Shown here: one piece after another, positions 58,043 to 64,000 of the stretch
Position numbering within the stretch: position 1 is the stretch's first letter
Layout: every line of letters starts with the position of its first letter
Assembly: GCA_963575745.1 (NCBI GenBank)
Contig: CAUYUJ010005670.1
Span: 435,001 to 499,000, forward strand
Length of the DNA stretch: 64,000 nucleotides
Source: Prorocentrum cordatum
Taxonomy: Eukaryota; Sar; Dinophyceae; Prorocentrales; Prorocentraceae
Direction of reading: 5' to 3'
Program-made: the position numbers and the translations under genes
Notes under the pieces: model-generated
What the model saw: only the letters and a program-made list of their open reading frames with translations
Databases searched by the model: none
What the model was told of the DNA's origin: nothing

Positions 58043-59409
58043 ATATAAGCGTACCCTCCCCAGGATGCACAAGAACATCCAACAAACACCAAGAACACTA
58101 GGGTACCCTCCCCGAACCGACCTCGATCTTCGAGCTCGGTCCGACTGTACTGGTTGCTACATCCAGCTTCGACCAGAAGGGGGAGGCAGAAGAGGAGGAG
58201 GAGGAGGCGGCGGAGGAGGAGGAGGAGGGAAAAGAGAGGGGAAGAGGCGAACCTCCCTCCGTGCTTCCTCGCCGCCTCCCGCCCTCTCTTTCCCCCCCTC
58301 CTCTGCTCCCCTGGCCTCCTGTCTGCTGCCCCCTGCCCCGTTGTCTTCGGCCGAGTGCTGCGCTGCTGAAACGTCCACGGAGCGAGGGAGCCGCACCTCT
58401 CTCCCCGTCCCCAGTCTTCGGCCACTTGCCGCTGGCCCATCCAGAGAGAGAGAGAGAGAGAGAGAGCGGAAAACAAGAGATCCCCAGCGCCTCTGGCTGC
58501 TCCGCCCCTCTGCCTCGCTTCCTGCGACCCCCCCCCCCAGGGATGGACCTAAACGCTGTTTTTCGTTATGGTTTCGTTATGTGTTTCGGTTTGCTCTATT
58601 GCGCCTCCATCCCAAACCGAAAAACAAAGCACAGCCGAAAACCAGCAAAACAGCGTTTTAGTCCAGCCCTGCCCCCCCCCCCAACCCTCCCCACATCCAG
58701 CCCAGACCGCAGGGGGAAGCGCGCGGCGTCCTGCTTCATGCACACGGCGCAGCTCCGGGCAGACTGGAAGGAGAGCCCCTCGCAGGGAGCCCAAAGAGAG
58801 AGATGACGGGAAGGAGGGGGGGGGACCAGCACGCAGATTGAGGAAGCCTCCGCTTGTCTCTGGCAGCGCCGCGCTCTTCTCGAACAGCGGGGAGGACGGT
58901 AGGGGAAAGAGAGGAGGGAGGCAGGAGGGAGAAGGGAAGGGGAGCAGGAGGGATGGAGGAGAAGACAGGGGGAGACAGGGGGGCAGAGAAGGCGAAGGAG
59001 AAACAGGACCATAATGAACTGAAGACGCATCGGCGATACTGTTCTACGCCCCCTGGTCCCATGTCCCGTTCCCATGTCCCTACAAACATTGCTCTTCACT
59101 ACAAGAGGCGCCCTCTTGAAATACAAACACACAATCGGCATGCCACTCGGGAGAGATACTGTTGTTTGAAAAGTAGCTGCCTCGCATCAGTGAAAGGATT
59201 CGTGCAAACTGCGATCAAGTACACGCATCACATACATATGTGGATATGTACACGTGTGTCTATATATGTGTGCATATGCACATATGTAAACAAATGTAAA
59301 TGCATGCATGCATACATACATAAGTCTATACATACACACATACATAAACATCAACGTATAAACATACATATGCATCCGACCATATGTTATGATATCATAT
59401 GTCAGCTCA
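58043..59409. other. Intergenic: GGA, GA and ACAT repeats
   Basis: GGA at 58190-58230, GA at 58441-58466, GGA/GAG at 58900-58990, and an AT-rich ACATACAT/ATGTGTG region at 59220-59390. 58545-58665 contains CGTTATG twice and the inverted pair AAACGCTGTTTT / AAACAGCGTTTT. No exon recognised. Confidence 0.5.
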
Positions 59410-59740
59410 ACGTGCTGTCTAGCGAAATCAGCGTTTTGAAGACCCGCCTCCGACCATGTTTAACAATCCACTCCACGTTTCTGGTCATGCACTTCGACAA
59501 ATCTCAAGAGAGAGATCCATTTTGAAACGGAACCAACCTCTATCTGCACAGCTCACACACATGTCAGTGCGTTGGCAGGGACCTCAATTTTGACCACGAC
59601 CCAGCCTCCATCCTTGAAGCTGTTGCAAGCTGTAAAAACGAATGCGCGCGGCGCTAAAGCGAAAACGCCATTTTGAGAAGGAACCGGCCTCAACCCGCAT
59701 AGTTGCATAATTGTGAAAGTTTCGCGATGCTAGATTGCGC
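59410..59740 (+). repeat. R4 repeat units, direct
   Basis: Three to four diverged units (for example GCGCGGCGCTAAAGCGAAAA, TTTGAAACGGAACCAACCTC, CTTGAAGCTGTTGCAAGC), followed by block Q copy 4. Confidence 0.7.
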
Positions 59741-59830
59741 GGGGAGTCTCAGGCGAAACGCCTGGGCTGGCCTACGGACGCATTTAGTAATGCGGCATGG
59801 AATTTGCTTTTATTTAGCAAGGCTACCGTG
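59730..59830 (+). repeat. Conserved block Q, copy 4
   Basis: GGGAGTCTCAGGCGAAACGC then TGGCCTACGGACGCATTTAG; reads ESQAKRLGWPTD in one frame. Confidence 0.7.
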
Positions 59831-61333
59831 AAGGTGTCTCAAGCAGTACAAAAAGTATCACATGTTATGTCACAACTTGGCGAAGCCTATACTTTTGCCG
59901 CCTTGTGTACACGCACTGGATACTGCAAGGGGGTGGGTGTGGCCTCCTCGCCGCGCTGTGCGCCTGGCATCACGGTCGGCGAGGTCTAGCGCTGAAACTT
60001 TCTCTGTCGGGAGGGGGGGAGGTGGATCCAGCATCGCCGGCCCTGGGCTAGATAAGGGTGCGAAGACGTGTGAGACATTTGGCTGTCCTCCCCCTCCCCC
60101 CCCCTGGGATCCAAAATGCCACTTGCGGGGGGAGTGGGGGGGGGCAAGCTAGGTGCGCAAGCGTCATGTCCCTCTCCCATCCCTTACCATTGCGTGGATA
60201 TCCTGTCTATTCGCACAGTCGGATGTTGATCAAGGCAATGATCCCGACAGAGTACGCGATGCATGATACAGTAGGGGAAGGGGGGACGAGCTCGCCAACG
60301 CACCCCTGAGGCTTCCTCAACTTCCAGAAAGCCCCAAAAGGGCCCAGACTGAGCGTCAAGAAATTCGAAGAGGGCGCCGAGACGGCACAGAGTAGCCCCA
60401 CGACAACCCAAGATGATTTCAACACGGCCTACAAGGTCCCCAATACGGCCCCTGAAGTCTTCCCAGAGGACCGCCGAAAATGCCCTAAGAGGCAAAAGTC
60501 GCAACACTCCATTCGGACAACGCAATCATGAGATCGTGTGTTTCGTGCGGCGAACGTCTGCTACTATCTGGCTGGGTTACAATACGCAGCTGGGACGATT
60601 AGAGATCATTCGAACCACTCATCTTGGGCATTCTTGTTGGAAAACGAGTTGTTGGAAAGGGAAGGTGTCTTCTGATGCTTGAGCCCAATCGGTTGAGGAG
60701 GACAGCGCTGTGAGCCCAGGCCTGGGCGCGACACCCCAAAATATCTAATTCATCATCCCTGCTCACGCACTAACATAATGGGGCCGTGTTTTTCCAGCGG
60801 AGAACGTCTGCAACAATCTAGCTAGGTTACAGCACAAAGCTTGGACGATGAGAAACCCTTCGAACCACTCGTCCTGGGTATTCCCAAATTCCCGAATTAG
60901 GAAAATGCACGCGAGGGGGGGACGGAGAGACGCACGGTGGCCCCCGGAGACCACCAACCCCAAAACCCCCTCCCCCCCTGGCTCTCCCCTCCCAGGGGCG
61001 GTGCGGCGGCAGACCGCGCGGCGACGGCAAAACCCCAGGATATCTCGCCGCACGGTGAGACGAAGCCAGGACGGGGATAGAAAATCGGGTAAGGACAAGT
61101 TGAACATCTCTGAGATCGGGCGGTGGAGAACGTCTCGGGCGACGCCGGCCTCCTCAGAGCGTTCCCCGGCACGCTCTCAGAGAGCGCCCACGCTCTGGTT
61201 GCGGACTTGTCCTCGTCCTGGCCCCGTCCGACCGGGTCCGTCACCGCACTGTTTTGGGACTTTGGAGGCCCCACCCTCGGAGGGAGGAGGAGGAGGGAGG
61301 AGGGAGGAGGGAAAGGGAGGATGGATGCAGGGA
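59831..61333. other. Intergenic up to the assembly gap
   Basis: 60310-60500 is an AAGAGG/CCCC-type degenerate repeat. A block of about 60 bases is duplicated: GGCTGGGTTACAATACGCAG at 60571 and CTAGCTAGGTTACAGCACAA at 60818, each followed by GG(G)ACGATTAGAG/GGACGATGAGAA and CGAACCACTC. GGA repeats start at 61275. No exon recognised. Confidence 0.5.
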
Positions 61334-61433
61334 NNNNNNNNNNNNNNNNNNNNNNNNNNNNNNNNNNNNNNNNNNNNNNNNNNNNNNNNNNNNNNNNNNN
61401 NNNNNNNNNNNNNNNNNNNNNNNNNNNNNNNNN
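61334..61433. other. Assembly gap (100 N)
   Basis: Exactly 100 N, a conventional placeholder of unknown true length, embedded in GGA repeats on both sides. Contiguity across it rests on scaffolding. Confidence 1.
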
Positions 61434-61490
61434 GAGGAGGAGGAGGAGGAGGAAGAGGAGGAGGAGGAGGAGGAGGAGGAGGCGGGAGGC
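61434..61490. repeat. (GGA)n tract after the gap
   Basis: GGA triplets; the gap was probably caused by this repeat. Confidence 0.95.
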
Positions 61491-61849
61491 ATCCTCGGAG
61501 AACGGCCCGAGCCCCAGGAGCCCGCGCGGTCGCCCCGATCATCCCCATGAGGCTCACCGAGCGGGCGGCCCGAGCGAGAGAGCGTGACCTCTGTGAGCGC
61601 TCCGCTCGCGAAGCCTTCGAAGGGAAACGCCCCCCACCGAGAACCACCCCTCCCTCCCTCCCTCTGGAGCTGGAGCCCCCCTCCCCCCTCCACGGCGAAC
61701 ACCCCCCCCTCAGCAGGCCGGTGGGGGGTGGGGGAGTCGAACACCGCCACCCCGCCCGAAAAGTGGGACGGGGGGATCGAACCGCCCCACGCCCCATCCC
61801 TCTCGCCGCGGGCAAAAGGCGTCGACGACGAAGACGACGAGGCGACTTC

Positions 61850-62010
61850 GCCGCCGCCGTCGCCGTCGTCGTCGTCGTCGTCGCGACGGGCGTCGTCGTC
61901 GTCGCCGTCGCCGTCGTCGTCGTGGGCGAATCCCTCAGTCCTGCGGGCGGGCGGGCATCGCGGACGAATCGGTCGGGCGGGCGGGCGGGACATGACGCCA
62001 CCGCCGCCGC

Positions 62011-62082
<72 letters not shown>

Positions 62083-62255
62083 TGTGGTTGTCGTCGTCAT
62101 CGTCGTCGTCGCCGTCGTCGTCGTTTCGTTTGCATTCTCTGGGGATCTTGGGTTGGACACGTTGTCATGAGCGAGTCGGTCGAGCGGCCGGACACGTCGT
62201 CGTCGTCGTCATCCTCGTCGTCGTCGTCGTCGTCGTCGTCGTTTGCCAGCGCCCC
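61850..62255. repeat. (GTC)n arrays
   Basis: GTC triplets at 61855-61922, 62025-62130 and 62195-62245 with GCC interruptions. GGGGGGATCGAACC-type words recur at 61770, 62265 and 62300. Confidence 0.9.
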
Positions 62256-62580
62256 AGGTGGAGGGGGATCGAACCACACCCTCAACGACTTTTGAGGGGG
62301 GGGATCGACCCCCCCCCTCCCACTCCCAGACTTTAACTTTTGAGAGGGGGAGCCGGGGGGGAACTGTCCGAAGGAGGGTATCGTGCCCCCTTTCTCCCCC
62401 GACCTCCTCCCAGCGTACCTAAAAGGCGCCCATTCGAATCGACACCCATGTCCGCCTCGCGAGGGCCAGGAACGTCGCCCCAGGCGGCGGTGGACACGCA
62501 TGTAAGACCCCGTCTCTCGACGGAGGAGGGGGGAGGAAAAGAACGAGGGAGGACGAGGAGCACCCCCCCGCCCCCCCCGC

Positions 62581-62655
62581 CTCGCAGAAGAACGGGAGGC
62601 AGAACAGCCACAGCGCCGAGACCGTCGCGAAGAACAGTATCCAGCTCTGGAGCTC
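62581..62655 (-). CDS. Possible membrane-spanning exon
   Basis: 25 in-phase codons between ACGAG|GAG (acceptor) and TGCGAG|GC (donor), encoding ELQSWILFFATVSALWLFCL then PFFCE. The boundaries follow the AG|G rule with a GC donor, as in the phased genes of this window, and the segment is a typical membrane helix. The frame remains open upstream (FVTPLGLASRAARDE), so the exon could be longer. It could be an upstream exon of the C2-like gene 20 kb downstream or a separate gene; no partner is phased. Confidence 0.4.
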
Positions 62656-62959
62656 CTCGTCTCGAGCCGCGCGGGAGGCCAGGCCCAGCGGGGTTACGAA
62701 TGTCCGAGAACATCGGCCTCGATCGTCGACCCCTTCCTCCTTTTGCGCTGCTCGGGCTTTGACAAACGACGCGCCGTGGCGTCTGCGAGAGGACAGCAAA
62801 AACGACTCAGGCGACACAGCCTGGTAGGACTGGTAACCGAACATGGCAGCAAAGCAAACATGCAGGGCAGTGAAGACAGGCGGTATAGGATTAGCCCGCA
62901 GGGGCAACGAGAAAGCTGAGTATGCCGAACTCGGAGGAGGGAGGAGAGCCATGCAACCT

Positions 62960-63599
62960 CCTCCTGCTCCTCCTCCTCCTCCTCCTCCTCCGCCCCCTCC
63001 TCCTCCGCATCCTCCTCCTCCTCCTCCTCCTCCTCCTCCTCCTCCTCCTCCTCCTCGATCCTACTCCTCCCTCCTCCTCAATCCTCCGCCTCCTGCTTCT
63101 CCTCCTCGTCCTCCTCATCCTCCTCGATCCTCGATCCTATTCCTCCTCCTACTCCTCCCCTTTCCTCTCCTTCCTTCTCCTGCTCCTCCTTCCTCTCCTC
63201 CTCTCGTCCTACTCTCTTCTCCTCCTCCTCATCCCTCCTCCTCCTCCTCCTCCTCCTCCTCCACCTCTCTCCTCCTCCTCCTCTTCCTTCATCTTCCCCT
63301 TTCCTTCTACCCCCTCCTCTCTAGCCTCCTTCCTTCTCCTCCCCCGCATTCCTCTCCTCCGCCTCCTCTCCTCCCTTGCTCCCTTTCCCCATTTCCTCCT
63401 ATCCCACCCTTCCTCCCTTTTCCTCCCTTTCCACCTTAATCCCTTTCCCTCCCTTCTCCCTTCCTCCCTTCCTCCCTCCCTCCCTCCTCCCTCCTCCCTC
63501 CCTCCCTTCCTTCCCCTCCCCTCCTTACGCCTCCCTCCTCCCTCCTCCTTTCCTCCCTCCTCCTCCTCCTCCTCCTCCTCCTCCTCCTCCTCCTTCCTC

Positions 63600-63600
<1 letters not shown>
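62960..63600. repeat. (CCT)n polypyrimidine tract, ~640 bases
   Basis: Almost exclusively C and T on the plus strand: CCT, CTTCC and CCCTC words. Confidence 0.95.
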
Positions 63601-63792
<192 letters not shown>

Positions 63793-64000
63793 TCACAATC
63801 ATCTTCGTATTATTATTCGCATTCTAGCGTTACTAGTCGGATGATTCGTATTAAAATCAATATTAATTGTCTTACTACTATGGTCTCGTCGCACTGTTCC
63901 GTTATCAATATTATTGTTATGAATAATAATGTGGCATCCCCCTTATTCGTATCAGTATAGTTGTTAGTCTTACTACTATTGGTATTGCTATTCTCATTAT
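63793..64000. other. AT-rich right end
   Basis: ATTATT/GTTACTAC-type AT-rich sequence to the window edge; it may be degenerated TCA/TAT repeat. Nothing coding recognised. Confidence 0.5.

Noticed and set aside
61765-62310. GGATCGAACC words resembling a tRNA T-loop (GGTTCGAATCC)
   Set aside because: No acceptor stem, D-arm or anticodon arm could be folded around them; they are part of local G-run repeats.
62419-62770. Longer exon reading KPEQRKRRKGST then IEADVLGHS upstream of the membrane exon, suggestive of a palmitoyltransferase-like N-terminal region
   Set aside because: It is in a different frame from the membrane segment, no cysteine-rich DHHC region follows, and no splice pair links the two.

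Overview
Eukaryotic nuclear DNA, most consistent with a dinoflagellate (a large-genome core lineage such as Prorocentrum or Symbiodiniaceae; species not determinable from the window). Four observations support this. All recognisable spliced genes lie on the minus strand, as in dinoflagellate unidirectional gene arrays. Their introns mix GT, GC and GA donors, usually with an AG|G signature, and only these sites join the exons in frame. One 3.7-kb gene resembles large dinoflagellate-restricted families. The only clear transposon protein is a decayed non-LTR reverse transcriptase with the YADD box. The sequence is GC-rich and packed with purine/pyrimidine strand-asymmetric repeats, poly-C/poly-G runs and microsatellites, and holds one 100-N assembly gap (61334-61433).

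Layout. 1-9.2 kb: satellite arm, CCT/GGA tracts, several copies of a TIR element (called MITE-A here), a 1.8-kb TIR element carrying twelve ~104-bp repeats, one copy of a second family (MITE-B) and a frameshifted coiled-coil coding remnant. 9.3-28.6 kb: gene-rich core with four minus-strand genes (119-aa coiled-coil protein; >=317-aa unknown; very long ~12-13-exon gene; 328-aa six-exon unknown). 28.6-39.7 kb: decayed coding remnants and mobile elements, including a 2.2-kb TIR element with perfect 10-bp flanking repeats next to a foldback element and a reverse-transcriptase scrap. 39.7-45.3 kb: minus-strand gene whose last three exons encode a C2-like domain; its last intron contains the right arm of a 40-kb-spaced inverted repeat whose left arm is the start of the window. 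45.3-61 kb: degenerate repeats, the reverse-transcriptase remnant, long GAT and GATCGATT arrays, two large foldback structures built of 26-bp and ~50-60-bp units, and more copies of both MITE families. 61-64 kb: GTC, CCT and TCA repeats, one putative membrane-spanning exon, and the gap.

No rRNA, tRNA, CRISPR, operon or bacterial-type regulatory signal was recognised. The genes do not form an obvious pathway. The most coherent undescribed material is the set of non-autonomous TIR/foldback elements with target duplications that can be seen directly, and the frame-consistent non-GT introns.
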